Shown piece by piece: positions 51,337-60,066 of a stretch of DNA of 64,000 bases. Source of the DNA: JAPUME01 sp027294185. GTDB lineage: Bacteria > Acidobacteriota > Terriglobia > UBA7540 > JAPUME01. The notes beneath the pieces are model-generated. The model saw only the letters and a list, made by a program, of their open reading frames with translations. It was not told the DNA's origin and did not search any database. Every line of letters begins with the position of its first letter. Positions within the stretch are counted from its first letter, which is position 1. The position numbers were made by a program, and so were the translations under genes. The stretch covers positions 1,736,001-1,800,000 of the forward strand of contig CAUVWZ020000002.1 in assembly GCA_963555835.3 (NCBI GenBank), written 5' to 3'.

Positions 51337-51426
51337 GTGTCATGCTGAGCGGAGCGAAGCATCTCGTTTTAGGACGAGGTCTTAAGGAGCGGGATTCTTC
51401 GCCCGCCGCGGCGGGCTCAGAATGAC
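51337..51426. repeat. REP-like palindromic repeat element
   Basis: The left end GTGTCATGCTGAGC is mirrored by the right end GCTCAGAATGAC. Between them are a GGAGCGAAGCATCTCG segment, GGGATTCTTCGCC and a CCGCCGCGGCGG palindrome. Elements of this TCATxCTGAGC...GAATGA type are dispersed in many bacterial genomes between genes. Outside it, GTGACAC (51315-51321) and GTGACAC (51461-51467) form a flanking pair. The rest of the 51129-51557 gap has no gene I can see. Confidence 0.7.
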
Positions 51427-51557
51427 GCCACGCGCCAACCGTGTCATTTTCTTTGTTAACGTGACACTAGGAGGATCCGGGGGGAGGTAGAGTTGAAAAC
51501 AACCCTCAGGTCTGCTAAATTGAAGTTCAAAATTCCTGAGGCAGGTATAAGATATCC

Positions 51558-51731
51558 ATGGCAATCAGTCAAGAACTCCTGGACATACTCGTTTGTCCGC
51601 TCTGTAAAGTTTCGGTGAAACCCACCCCGGACGGGGCAGGCCTGAAGTGCGGCCAGTGTCGGCGCGTCTATCCGATCAAGGATGACATTCCCGTCATGCT
51701 GGTGGATGAAGCCAGGATCGAATCGGAGTAG
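51558..51731 (+). CDS. Trm112-like small zinc protein (UPF0434/YcaR type)
   Basis: This 57-residue frame begins MAISQELLDILVCPLCK. Cys13, Cys16, Cys31 and Cys34 form a zinc site (VCPLC, KCGQC), followed by RRVYPIKDDIPVMLVDEA, the conserved end of the family. Trm112-like proteins activate methyltransferases; in Gram-negatives YcaR-type genes lie beside lipid A or LPS genes, as here. The next gene starts three bases after the stop. Confidence 0.9.
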   Translation: MAISQELLDILVCPLCKVSVKPTPDGAGLKCGQCRRVYPIKDDIPVMLVDEARIESE

Positions 51732-51734
51732 CTT

Positions 51735-52928
51735 TTGGCCGGCGCAAACGTGCTGCCAACCCCGGTCCCGATCTTGCGCGACCTGCCCCCTGAAAGCCGC
51801 CTGCTCATCGTCCGCCTCCGCTCCATCGGCGATATCGTGCTGATGACCCCCGCTCTGCGCCTGTTGAAGCAATGGCGATCAGACCTCAGAATCAGTGTGC
51901 TGGTGGAGTCAAGATTCGCGCCACTGATCGCAGCCAACCCTGACATCGACGAAACGATACCGCTCGACCGAGAACGGGCGGGAGACCTCAGTTGGAGAAC
52001 TCGCCTGCGCCGGGTCAAAGAAATTCGCCGTGGCGATTTTGCAGCATCCATCAACCTGCACGGAGGGCCCACCTCCGCGTTGCTGACGGGAGCTTCCCGA
52101 GCGCGATGGCGAGTCGGATTTGCCCATTACCCCAACCGCTTCCTCTACAATCTTCGCGTCCCGGATGCCAGAGAAATCCTCGGTCAAGAGGTGGTCCATA
52201 CCGCGGAGCATCAGGCTTCGGCGTTTTTTTGGATGGGCCTGCCAAGGCAGGAAGTTCCCTCTCCTCGGCTCGTCATCCGGCCCGAATGGAGGGAATCCGT
52301 CACTTTGCGCATGAAGCAACTGGGATTGAGTCCGGAGAAGCCTTACGCCGTCGTGCAGCCGACAGCGCTTTTCGCCACCAAGCAGTGGGCGCCGGAGAAA
52401 TTCGCCAGGGTGGGAGAATACCTGGAGCGGGATAAGGCACTCGAGGTCATCTATACGTGCGGTCCCGGAGAGAGCTCAACGTTGGACGCTGTTGAACAAT
52501 CCATAAAGCAATCCAAGAACCGATCCATCGAGCGGGCCATGAAGCAGGCGACTCAGCATTCCATCGGGCAAGCCACCCGCCGGCCCGTGCAGCGACTGGA
52601 AAATTTAGAGATGGGAGAACTCGTAGCCCTGCTCGCAGGGGCGAAAATTTTTGTGGGCAACGACAGCGGTCCCGCCCATATTGCCGGCGCTCTGGGTCTG
52701 CCGGTGGTCGTAATCTTTGGGTCCTCGAATTCCCGCATCTGGAGGCCGTGGCGCGCCGCGGCCCACATCGTACAGAATTCTTACCCCTGTAATCCGTGCC
52801 CGGGCGATCGATGCTACCAATTCCCCGAGCCCGAATGTATCCTGTCTGTTACCGAAGATCAGGTTCGGCAGGCCGTCGATGCCGCTCTGGCTCAGACGGC
52901 AGCACTCTCCCGGTCCGCTCAGGAGTAA
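51735..52928 (+). CDS. Glycosyltransferase family 9 (LPS heptosyltransferase-like)
   Basis: TTG 51735 has GGAG six bases upstream. The 397-residue protein has LIVRLRSIGDIVLMTPALR, INLHGGPTSALLT, PYAVVQPTALFATKQWAPE, and the ADP-heptose site LLAGAKIFVGNDSGPAHIAGAL with VVVIFGSSN. A cysteine set (YPCNPCPGDRCY) precedes the end. A ~35-residue polar insert (around 250-285) with repeated QSI-like units is not typical of GT9. It should add heptose to LPS core, with the kinase gene following ten bases on. Confidence 0.88.
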   Translation: MAGANVLPTPVPILRDLPPESRLLIVRLRSIGDIVLMTPALRLLKQWRSDLRISVLVESRFAPLIAANPDIDETIPLDRERAGDLSWRTRLRRVKEIRRGDFAASINLHGGPTSALLTGASRARWRVGFAHYPNRFLYNLRVPDAREILGQEVVHTAEHQASAFFWMGLPRQEVPSPRLVIRPEWRESVTLRMKQLGLSPEKPYAVVQPTALFATKQWAPEKFARVGEYLERDKALEVIYTCGPGESSTLDAVEQSIKQSKNRSIERAMKQATQHSIGQATRRPVQRLENLEMGELVALLAGAKIFVGNDSGPAHIAGALGLPVVVIFGSSNSRIWRPWRAAAHIVQNSYPCNPCPGDRCYQFPEPECILSVTEDQVRQAVDAALAQTAALSRSAQE

Positions 52929-52937
52929 CTTACTTCG

Positions 52938-53963
52938 ATGCCCGGAAATCAATCGCTTCCACGCAGGGCCGCCAAGGCCCAGCAAATCGTGAGAAGATTC
53001 TCCCGCAAGCCGATCGGTGTGGTCGGCGATTTCATGCTGGACGAGTTGATCCAGGGGAGCGCTGCCCGCATCTCGCCGGAAGCGCCCGTGCCGGTGGTGC
53101 TGGTGGGTGAGAAGGCCCGAGGGGGGATTTATCTCGGGGGAGCGGGCAATGTGGTTCGAAACCTTGCCAGCCTCGGCGCGCGGCCCATCCCCTTCGGCAT
53201 CGTAGGGAAGGACAGAACCGGCCGCGAAGTGCTGCGACTGTTATCTGAGGTGTGCCCCGACTCGAAGGCCGTGATTGTGGAGAATCGCTGGGTGACGCCG
53301 CGCAAGACCCGCATCGTGGCGCACCAGCAACAACTCCTTCGCCTCGACCAGGAATCACCCCGGCCGCTCTCCCCCTCGGCAATGTCGCGGCTGGAAGAAG
53401 ACCTCACCAAAATACTCCCCCGCTTGAAGGCGCTCGTCCTCTCCGACTACAACAAGGGAACCCTGACGCCGGAACTTATGTCCCGGATTCTGGGCCTGGC
53501 GCGACAAAAGGGGGTCCCGAGCTTCGTGGATCCGAAGCCGGAAAACGCGGAAGGGTGTCGCGGCGCCACGCTCGCGGCTCCGAATCTGCACGAGGCGGAA
53601 CAGATGACGGGGCTTCGCATCAAGGACATCCCCTCGCTCGAACGGGTTGGGAAAAAATTGCGCACTTTGCTCGAATGTTCTTATCTATTAGTAACCCGGG
53701 GTGGTGAAGGGATGAGCCTGTTCGACCCGAACGGAGGTGTGGCGCATATCGCGGCGGAAACTCGTCCCGTCTATGATGTGACGGGGGCCGGGGACACCGT
53801 GATTGCAGCTCTGAGCCTGGCTTATAGCGCAGGGGCCACGATGCTCGAAGCCGCACGCCTGGCCAATCTGGCCGGCCTCACGGCGGTTTTGAAATTCGGA
53901 ACCGCACAGGTCCCTCGCAAGGAGCTCCTGAAGGCAATCGCTCAAAGCGGGAAGCGTTACTGA
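52938..53963 (+). CDS. Heptose-7-phosphate kinase (RfaE1/HldA-type PfkB kinase)
   Basis: The 341-residue ribokinase-fold protein has VVGDFMLDELIQGSAARISPEAPVP-type N-terminal motif (VGDFMLDELIQGSAARISPE), GGAGNVVRNLASLG, KTRIVAHQQQLLRLD, LSDYNKGTL, FVDPKPENAE, and DVTGAGDTVIAA with the catalytic Asp. It lacks the nucleotidyltransferase domain of bifunctional HldE, so it is the HldA/RfaE1 form. It phosphorylates D-glycero-D-manno-heptose 7-phosphate for LPS core synthesis, fitting the GT9 gene before it. Confidence 0.92.
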   Translation: MPGNQSLPRRAAKAQQIVRRFSRKPIGVVGDFMLDELIQGSAARISPEAPVPVVLVGEKARGGIYLGGAGNVVRNLASLGARPIPFGIVGKDRTGREVLRLLSEVCPDSKAVIVENRWVTPRKTRIVAHQQQLLRLDQESPRPLSPSAMSRLEEDLTKILPRLKALVLSDYNKGTLTPELMSRILGLARQKGVPSFVDPKPENAEGCRGATLAAPNLHEAEQMTGLRIKDIPSLERVGKKLRTLLECSYLLVTRGGEGMSLFDPNGGVAHIAAETRPVYDVTGAGDTVIAALSLAYSAGATMLEAARLANLAGLTAVLKFGTAQVPRKELLKAIAQSGKRY

Positions 53964-53991
53964 AACAATCAGAACTCAGCAGAGGGTATCG

Positions 53992-54399
53992 CTAAAACGG
54001 CGAGTAGGAAAGCGCCTTGGTCTTACGGCTTACCCAAAAATCCAGAGGAGGGCTTACCTTATTAATGCGAACAGTAACGATGACGCCCTCGACACCTTTT
54101 GACTTCGCCTCCAGAATTTCAAACTCCCGAATTATCCCGTAGTCTCCCTGCTCTCCCCAGGCAAGAACAAAGTCCCTGTAACGGTAAGACTCGCTCGGTT
54201 GCCAGAGCTGGTAGGCAGTCTCGTATTCCTGTGCCTGGAGGGTCTTCAGGAACCGCCGCACGGCCTGTTCCTCCCTGTAGTTCGCAAAAATATAGAAGAG
54301 AATAAGAAACAGCACGGCGGCAGAGGCACCCAGGACCTGCCCTCGACGCCAGAGCGGCTTTTCCTCACCGCCTGAGGGTGCTCCATCAAGAAGAGTCAT
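53992..54399 (-). CDS. Small single-pass membrane protein
   Basis: The 135-residue product has a cytosolic leader, one helix (GASAAVLFLILFYIFANY, about 24-41) and a soluble domain with FLKTLQAQEYETAYQLWQPS and RDFVLAWGEQGDYGII, reminiscent of DUF4878/NTF2-like folds. It starts three bases behind the ddl stop, so it is co-transcribed. The function is unknown. Confidence 0.7.
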   Translation of the reverse strand: MTLLDGAPSGGEEKPLWRRGQVLGASAAVLFLILFYIFANYREEQAVRRFLKTLQAQEYETAYQLWQPSESYRYRDFVLAWGEQGDYGIIREFEILEAKSKGVEGVIVTVRINKVSPPLDFWVSRKTKALSYSPF

Positions 54400-54402
54400 G
54401 GT

Positions 54403-55512
54403 CTAACGTTGCTCCACAGGGTAATCAAATCGAGTGTGATCTTTTTCCCGCTGCCGTTCCAGGGCCAGATCGATCAGCCGGTCAACCAGCCTGCGGTAAG
54501 GGAGCCCGCTCGCCTCCCACAATTTAGGATACATACTGATCGGAGTAAACCCGGGAATGGTATTAATTTCGTTCAAGAAAACCTTTCCCGTGCGCCGCTC
54601 GAGCAGAAAATCCACGCGCGCCATCCCCGCGCACTCGGCCGCCTGAAAGGCGCGTAGGGAGAGCTGCTGCACCTCCTTTGTCTTTCGGGCGCTCAGCTTC
54701 GCCGGAATAATCAGCTCGGAGCCTTCCTTACCATATTTGGCCTCGTAATCATAAAACTCGTTTACGGGTATGACCTCGCCCGGAACCGAAGCCTCCGGCT
54801 CCGCGTTGCCGAGCACCGAACATTCAATCTCACGCCCCCGAATAGCCCGTTCGACCAGCACCTTGGTGTCATAGGAACCAGCGAGTTCCACAGCCGGACC
54901 AAGCTCTTTGCGATTGTGAACCTTGCTGATGCCGACGGAGGACCCCAGGTTCGCGGGTTTCACAAAGACAGGGTAGCGAAACTTTTTCTCAATCAGGCGT
55001 CTGAACTTTTCCGGATGCGATCTCCATTCGCCGCGCCGCAGAGTCACCCAGGGAATCACCGGCAGTTTCGCCTCCCGGAACAGGCGCTTCGCAACGTCCT
55101 TGTCCATCCCCACCGCCGACCCCAATACACCTGCGCCCACGTAAGGAATGCCGGCCAGCTCCAAGAGTCCCTGCACGGTCCCGTCCTCACCGAAAGTCCC
55201 GTGCAGGACGGGAAAGACAACGTCCAGTTTCTCCGGATTCGTCGAATTGGCCTCCAGCGGCATCAGGCCCTGACGCCCGGGTTCCGTTGTAACGGTAACC
55301 GGCTTTCCGTGGGCGAGCACGCCGGAAAGCAACTTCTCCGAGCTCGATCCGAGCAGCCAGCGTCCCTGGGGAGTAATCCCGATCGGCACGACCTCATACT
55401 TGTCCGGATCCATCGCCGCTATGACGGAGGATGCAGAGGTGAGTGAAACTTCATGCTCACCCGATCGGCCGCCGAAAAGGATGCCGACGCGGAGCTTCTT
55501 CACCGGATTCAT
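54403..55512 (-). CDS. ddl: D-alanine-D-alanine ligase
   Basis: The 369-residue ATP-grasp enzyme starts VGILFGGRSGEHEVSLTSA. It has VFPVLHGTFGEDGTVQGLLE, PVFVKPANLGSSVGISKV, VLVERAIRGREIECSVLGN, and VFLNEINTIPGFTPISMYP. It makes the D-Ala-D-Ala dipeptide for peptidoglycan. The start overlaps the arginase stop by one base (TAATG). Sequence motifs fit the DdlA type. Confidence 0.95.
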   Translation of the reverse strand: MNPVKKLRVGILFGGRSGEHEVSLTSASSVIAAMDPDKYEVVPIGITPQGRWLLGSSSEKLLSGVLAHGKPVTVTTEPGRQGLMPLEANSTNPEKLDVVFPVLHGTFGEDGTVQGLLELAGIPYVGAGVLGSAVGMDKDVAKRLFREAKLPVIPWVTLRRGEWRSHPEKFRRLIEKKFRYPVFVKPANLGSSVGISKVHNRKELGPAVELAGSYDTKVLVERAIRGREIECSVLGNAEPEASVPGEVIPVNEFYDYEAKYGKEGSELIIPAKLSARKTKEVQQLSLRAFQAAECAGMARVDFLLERRTGKVFLNEINTIPGFTPISMYPKLWEASGLPYRRLVDRLIDLALERQREKDHTRFDYPVEQR

Positions 55513-56420
55513 TAGAGGATTTTCTTTCCCAAAGCAGAGGCGACCATTCCCACCCCCAGAACAGCCGTTCGATTGTAAACGTCGATAATCGGGTTGATCT
55601 CGACCAGGTCTAATGCCAAAAGCTTCCCGCTGTCAGCGATGGTTTCCAGGGCAAGATGAGCTTCACGGAAAGTCATGCCGCCGCGAACCGGGGTACCGAC
55701 GCCGGGAGCTTCGCCCGGGTCGACGACATCCATATCGATCGAGGCCAGGAATCCTGCCGTGTCGCGCGTGGCGACCTCGAGCGCCTTCGCCATCACCGTC
55801 CGTAAACCCTGCTCGTCAATGTCCCTCATGGTGAAGGCATGGAGGCCCGAGGATCGCACGATCTCCTGCTCCTTGGGGTCAAGATTGCGAATACCAACCA
55901 GCGCCGTATTCTTCGGCTCAATCTTGGGAGCGAACCCCTGGAGGTGGGTCAGTGGTTTCGGGCCATAACCCAGCGATACGGCCAACGGCATCCCATGGAC
56001 ATTACCGGTCAGAGTGGTCTCGGGAGTATTCATGTCCGCGTGCGCATCCAGCCAGATACAGCCGATCTTCCTTTTCTGATCGTGATAACAGGAGGCCAAC
56101 CCGGCCAGAGATCCGATGGCGATCGAGTGATCCCCGCCCAGCACCAGGGGGATTTCGCCCGCCCCGGCGGCGGACTTCACATCAGCGGCCAACCGTCCGC
56201 AGGCTTCCCCGATTTCGCTCATGTATTTAACCTTGGGATCGCCGAAGGGCTGCGTCTCGGCGATTTTAACGGGCATATCACCCGTGTCGACCACGGCGAT
56301 TCCCAGCGATTCGAGCGTAAACCTGAGACCGGCGCCTCGCACCGCCGAGGGACCCATATCCACTCCCCGACGTTCCTGTCCCAGGTCGAGCGGAACACCG
56401 ATGATGCGAACACCTTGCAT
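55512..56420 (-). CDS. rocF: Arginase
   Basis: ATG 56420 with GAGGA upstream gives ~302 residues. Metal ligands are in LVLGGDHSIAIGS, CIWLDAHADMNTPE and FLASIDMDVVDPGEAPG; SGNVHGMP is present as TGNVHGMPLAVSLG; the C-terminal ALDLVEINP is conserved. It hydrolyses arginine to ornithine and urea with two manganese ions. It is linked by one-base overlap to ddl, an unusual pairing that may only reflect read-through. Confidence 0.93.
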   Translation of the reverse strand: MQGVRIIGVPLDLGQERRGVDMGPSAVRGAGLRFTLESLGIAVVDTGDMPVKIAETQPFGDPKVKYMSEIGEACGRLAADVKSAAGAGEIPLVLGGDHSIAIGSLAGLASCYHDQKRKIGCIWLDAHADMNTPETTLTGNVHGMPLAVSLGYGPKPLTHLQGFAPKIEPKNTALVGIRNLDPKEQEIVRSSGLHAFTMRDIDEQGLRTVMAKALEVATRDTAGFLASIDMDVVDPGEAPGVGTPVRGGMTFREAHLALETIADSGKLLALDLVEINPIIDVYNRTAVLGVGMVASALGKKIL

Positions 56421-56539
56421 CGACGAATCCTCAGGCTCTTTTATACCACAACGCGTTTCCAGGCGAGACTCCGACGGGCGGAGGGCTGGTGAATCGCGCA
56501 CTTCCGCATTCAGGAAAGAAGGATGCCTGGAGGAACAAG

Positions 56540-57451
56540 TCAGGCTTGGGCGCGAACGAACCGTTCGTAGATTTCCCTCAACCGCTCAAGCATCCTAAGC
56601 GAGGTTCCGTAATTTCGTTGGTTAATGTGCCCGACCATCAATCCGATCGAAGGAGGTGAGGGTGGCAGGTTTTCGAAAACGTCGGTGAGGACACGGGCGG
56701 CAAGTTCGATCGATCTTTCCAAACAATCCTGTCGAGCTCTTTGTTGACCTTTTTCGCCGTCCATCAATAAATTCTCTACTTCGGCGGAAATCTCCACCCC
56801 CAGCCAGCGCAGGAACTCCAGATCGCGGGGGTCACTGACCGGTGCAAAGCTGAGGACAATTCTGGCCTCCAACCCTTGCGAGGCACGAACCATCCCTACG
56901 ATGTCGGTCGAATCCAGGAGCACTTGCGTGGTAAAGAAACGGATTCCGCGCTCCCCTTTCCCACGTACCCGGTCGATTTCCTGTGAGCGGCTGGGAATCG
57001 TAATACCGCCCAGCAGGAAGTCGAAACCCTGTTCCCGAATCAGGGAGGCTGCCTGCCCGACGCTCGGCCCCGGGTAGCTGACCTGGCTCGAGTCGCCGCC
57101 CACCAGAACCAGGTTTCGGACGCCGTAGTGTTTCCGAGTTACCTCCAGCCAGCTCATGGGGTCGGAATCCCTTACCACGCACCGGTTGACGATCGTCTCC
57201 AAAGAAAACTCCTCCTGAATCCTCTGCGCCAGCCGACGGGGCTCGATGCGATCAAGGGAGGCGGTTCGACGGGGCTCGGAACGGGTCTCATCGACGATTT
57301 CGGGAATGTTGATGGCATCCACCAAGCCGTGGACTGCCTTAGCCCTTTCGAGAATCCGTTCCTCGGCATGCGGGAGGCGAGTCGTGGGAGGAACCAATTC
57401 GTAGAGGGTCACCGGACGAGCCCGGTCCAGTATCTTATCGGTCAGGTTCAT
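56540..57451 (-). CDS. Methylenetetrahydrofolate reductase-like protein
   Basis: The 303-residue TIM-barrel protein has VTLYELVPPTTRL with the catalytic-type Glu, AINIPEIVDETRSE, SLETIVNRCVVRDSD, NLVLVGGDSS and a GIRFFTTQVLLDSTDIVG stretch, all in the order of MTHFR. N-terminal and loop residues differ from MetF, so substrate and cofactor (FAD) use are not assured. It precedes arginase on the same strand by 119 bases. Confidence 0.78.
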   Translation of the reverse strand: MNLTDKILDRARPVTLYELVPPTTRLPHAEERILERAKAVHGLVDAINIPEIVDETRSEPRRTASLDRIEPRRLAQRIQEEFSLETIVNRCVVRDSDPMSWLEVTRKHYGVRNLVLVGGDSSQVSYPGPSVGQAASLIREQGFDFLLGGITIPSRSQEIDRVRGKGERGIRFFTTQVLLDSTDIVGMVRASQGLEARIVLSFAPVSDPRDLEFLRWLGVEISAEVENLLMDGEKGQQRARQDCLERSIELAARVLTDVFENLPPSPPSIGLMVGHINQRNYGTSLRMLERLREIYERFVRAQA

Positions 57452-57694
57452 TCACCTGCCCTCGAACTGCGATTGTCACGCGGGAATTTCAAGCTTAACG
57501 CGGGCCAGTATTCGGGACAACCGAAAAGCAGACTCGAACCGCATCCCGCTCCTTTCCCAAGCCGATGACTCCCCACCATTGCGATTGCTTCGGAGGAAGG
57601 GAGTTTCAAAATGGCGAATGGGAAAGAGATCAAAAGTTTGGAAAGGCAACGGGACCCGCGGATGACCTTGTGGCCACGCGCGAGTCCGCGTCGG

Positions 57695-58504
57695 TCATTT
57701 CGTGATGCGCATCGCCAAACCTACCACCTGACCCAAAACTTCTCCTTCATCAGGGACTCGAATGGTTCGAGGCGGCAATTGGGAGGCCGGGTGGAAAATC
57801 AGGGTCAGATCACGACCGCTCTGGCTGCACCAGCAGCACTCGTAGCTGTACCGCAACTCCAGAAAATAGATGGGCCGCTCGTGTTCGCTGGTCCACCCGT
57901 TCAGTAAGATCTTCTTGCGGCTCTCGTCGATTTGCACGACTGAGCCGGGCCGGAGCAGCGGGTACATTTTTCGATCCTCAAGCCCAACGTAGCCGTACTT
58001 GTGCCGCTTGAGATCCAGCCCGAGCAGAAATGAGATCGGAACCTCGTCCCAGGCTTGAATCAACCCCGACAGGAATGTGGTCTCCTGCGGCTGGAAACCC
58101 GACTGCATGCGAACCGGGAAAGAGACACTGCGTGAGGAATCCGTAATCTCGGTCGGGATCAGATGCGTCTGGCCCTCGAGGGGAATCTGGCGATGCTGGT
58201 CGGATTTGGATACGTCGATCCCGTAGAAGGAGAGGACCTTGTCCACCGAAAGTTGGTAGACCATCGCCAGGCTGTACATCTTGTACATACTGGGAAGCGA
58301 TCCTTCATTTTCAACCTGAGCCAGCCGTGCCGTGGAGACCATGAAGTCTACGTTTCTCTCCGCGCCGGAAATCTTGTGGGTGGCTTCTTCGACAGCTCGG
58401 AGAGTCAGACCCAGCCTTTCACGGATCTGCTTGAGCTTTCGGCCTGCAATGGAAGGGGGAGTTGCTGCGGTGGAGACTGCTCGTGCCGTTTGTCCGGAAC
58501 CCAT
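57695..58504 (-). CDS. XRE-family regulator with LexA/S24-like C-terminal domain
   Basis: The 269-residue protein has an N-terminal helix-turn-helix (about 22-95: LKQIRERLGLTLRAVEEATH, VSTARLAQVENEGSLPSMYK, LAMVYQLSVDKVLSFYGI). A C-terminal portion has KMYPLLRPGSVVQIDES and LELRYSYECCWCSQ, similar in order to S24-like beta domains but without a visible Ser/Lys protease pair. It is a probable transcriptional repressor. No adjacent divergent target is obvious. Confidence 0.8.
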   Translation of the reverse strand: MGSGQTARAVSTAATPPSIAGRKLKQIRERLGLTLRAVEEATHKISGAERNVDFMVSTARLAQVENEGSLPSMYKMYSLAMVYQLSVDKVLSFYGIDVSKSDQHRQIPLEGQTHLIPTEITDSSRSVSFPVRMQSGFQPQETTFLSGLIQAWDEVPISFLLGLDLKRHKYGYVGLEDRKMYPLLRPGSVVQIDESRKKILLNGWTSEHERPIYFLELRYSYECCWCSQSGRDLTLIFHPASQLPPRTIRVPDEGEVLGQVVGLAMRITK

Positions 58505-58738
58505 GATGCGCCCTTAGGAATAAATTCAGGAATAGCTCGTCGTTCCTAGTCCTGAACTGGCGCTTTGAGTCCCCCCCGGCACCGCGGGAAAATTCCTCCC
58601 AACTTCGCGGGAGAACAGGCAGCGGTCTCGCCTCTTACTCTGGGAAAAATAACCGTCCCGGAAACCACTACCGGTGCCAAACAATCCTGACAGCCGATAA
58701 CATACCGCACCCCATGGTGTTGTGCAAGAAAAAAGATT

Positions 58739-60022
58739 TCACCCCGAAGCTCTGCCCGTTCCGGCATATCCCCGGGCGGCAATCAGCCAGACCGCTTCCA
58801 CCGTCTCACCCCGCACCGCATAGAGCCGGTCATAAAGATTCACGTTCGGGTCACAATGCGGAATGATGAACTCCAGCCTGTCGCCCAAACGGATCTCGCG
58901 CTCCGCATTCGTGAGGTCCAGCTTTCCGTGCTCGTCCCCGCCCCAGGAAAAGATGACGCCTCGAACCGTTTTGCACTCGGGCGTAAAAGTCCGGTCGGTT
59001 GAAATAGCCTTGTACCCGCCTTCGGTCACCGCGCGATTCTTCTCCGGGCGGCTGATCACGGTCGTCAATACAGTCAGCGCGCAACCGAAGTCCTCATACC
59101 TTTCGCCATCCTGCCCGCCGATGCGTCGATAGTCGAGGTCCATGAATACGTAGGAGCCGACCTGAAGCTCGGAGATACCCTTCATTTGGGAGTCAATGTT
59201 GTAGGTGCCGGTGCTGCCGCCGGTAAGGAGCGGCACCTCGATGCCGTTCTGCTCGAGCAAGTGTCCGGTCTCGAGTGCCATGGTCATCGCCTCGATAGAA
59301 ACAGCCTTGCGTTGTTCAAAGCCAACTACGTGTGCCGCGTGGCCCGCATAAGCGTGGATTCCGCCGAATTTCAGTCCCCGAGTTTTCACGATAGCCTGGG
59401 CAAGTCGGAGCGCATCGGTGCCGGGAGCCACCCCTGTTCTTCGGCTGCCTACGTCCACATCAACCAATACGTTGACCTGTTGTTTGAAGGTCTCCGCAGC
59501 CTGGCCCAACTGCCCTACGTTTTCGGCGTGGTCCGCGACTACGGCAATGTCACGATGGCGCGCGGCCAATTTCATGAACCGTTCTATTTTCCTCTTTCCG
59601 ACCGTCTCTGAGGTCACCAGGATTCCCGGGATACCGGCTTCCCCCAATGCTTCCGCCTCGCCGATATTGGCGACGCACTGGCCTACGGCTCCCGCCTCAA
59701 CCTGGCGGCGAGCAATCTCGGGACACTTGTGGGTCTTCGCATGAGGACGCAGATTCACCCCGGCCCTCCGTGCGTGGGAGGCCATGCGGGACAAATTGGC
59801 TTCAAACTGGTCCAGGTCCAAAACGAGTGCCGGTGTCAAAAGGTCATGCTTGGTGAGGTTCCCGAGGCTCTCCCCTGCTTGAAACAATCCCTCTGCTTCC
59901 GCGGGCGTATAACCCCTCGCGGTGCTCCGGCCGGTAAGCATCAACGGCGCCGCAGCACAGGCGGACAACCCTGTAATCGATCCTCGCAGGAAGCTCCGGC
60001 GGTCATAGTCATTCGTTTTCAT
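58739..60022 (-). CDS. Tat-exported D-threonine aldolase/alanine racemase-fold enzyme
   Basis: ATG 60022 follows TAGGAGA. The leader has YDRRSFLRGSITGLSACAA, a twin-arginine signal. The PLP barrel follows: TPALVLDLDQFEANLSRM, NLRPHAKTHKCPEIA with the PLP Lys, VLVDVDVGSRRTGV, FGGIHAYAGHA, LLTGGSTGTYNID, and a C-terminal metal pair (FIIPHCDPNVN). D-threonine aldolase-like enzymes cleave beta-hydroxy D-amino acids. Export of a PLP enzyme by Tat is consistent with folding in the cytoplasm. Confidence 0.88.
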   Translation of the reverse strand: MKTNDYDRRSFLRGSITGLSACAAAPLMLTGRSTARGYTPAEAEGLFQAGESLGNLTKHDLLTPALVLDLDQFEANLSRMASHARRAGVNLRPHAKTHKCPEIARRQVEAGAVGQCVANIGEAEALGEAGIPGILVTSETVGKRKIERFMKLAARHRDIAVVADHAENVGQLGQAAETFKQQVNVLVDVDVGSRRTGVAPGTDALRLAQAIVKTRGLKFGGIHAYAGHAAHVVGFEQRKAVSIEAMTMALETGHLLEQNGIEVPLLTGGSTGTYNIDSQMKGISELQVGSYVFMDLDYRRIGGQDGERYEDFGCALTVLTTVISRPEKNRAVTEGGYKAISTDRTFTPECKTVRGVIFSWGGDEHGKLDLTNAEREIRLGDRLEFIIPHCDPNVNLYDRLYAVRGETVEAVWLIAARGYAGTGRASG

Positions 60023-60066
60023 ATCTCCTACCCTCCTTACACATTCTATCTCGTCTGTCGCACCTT

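Noticed and set aside
57611..57907. 98-codon plus-strand frame with a purine-rich leader
   Set aside because: Most of it lies antisense to the XRE regulator and the product shows no structure or family.
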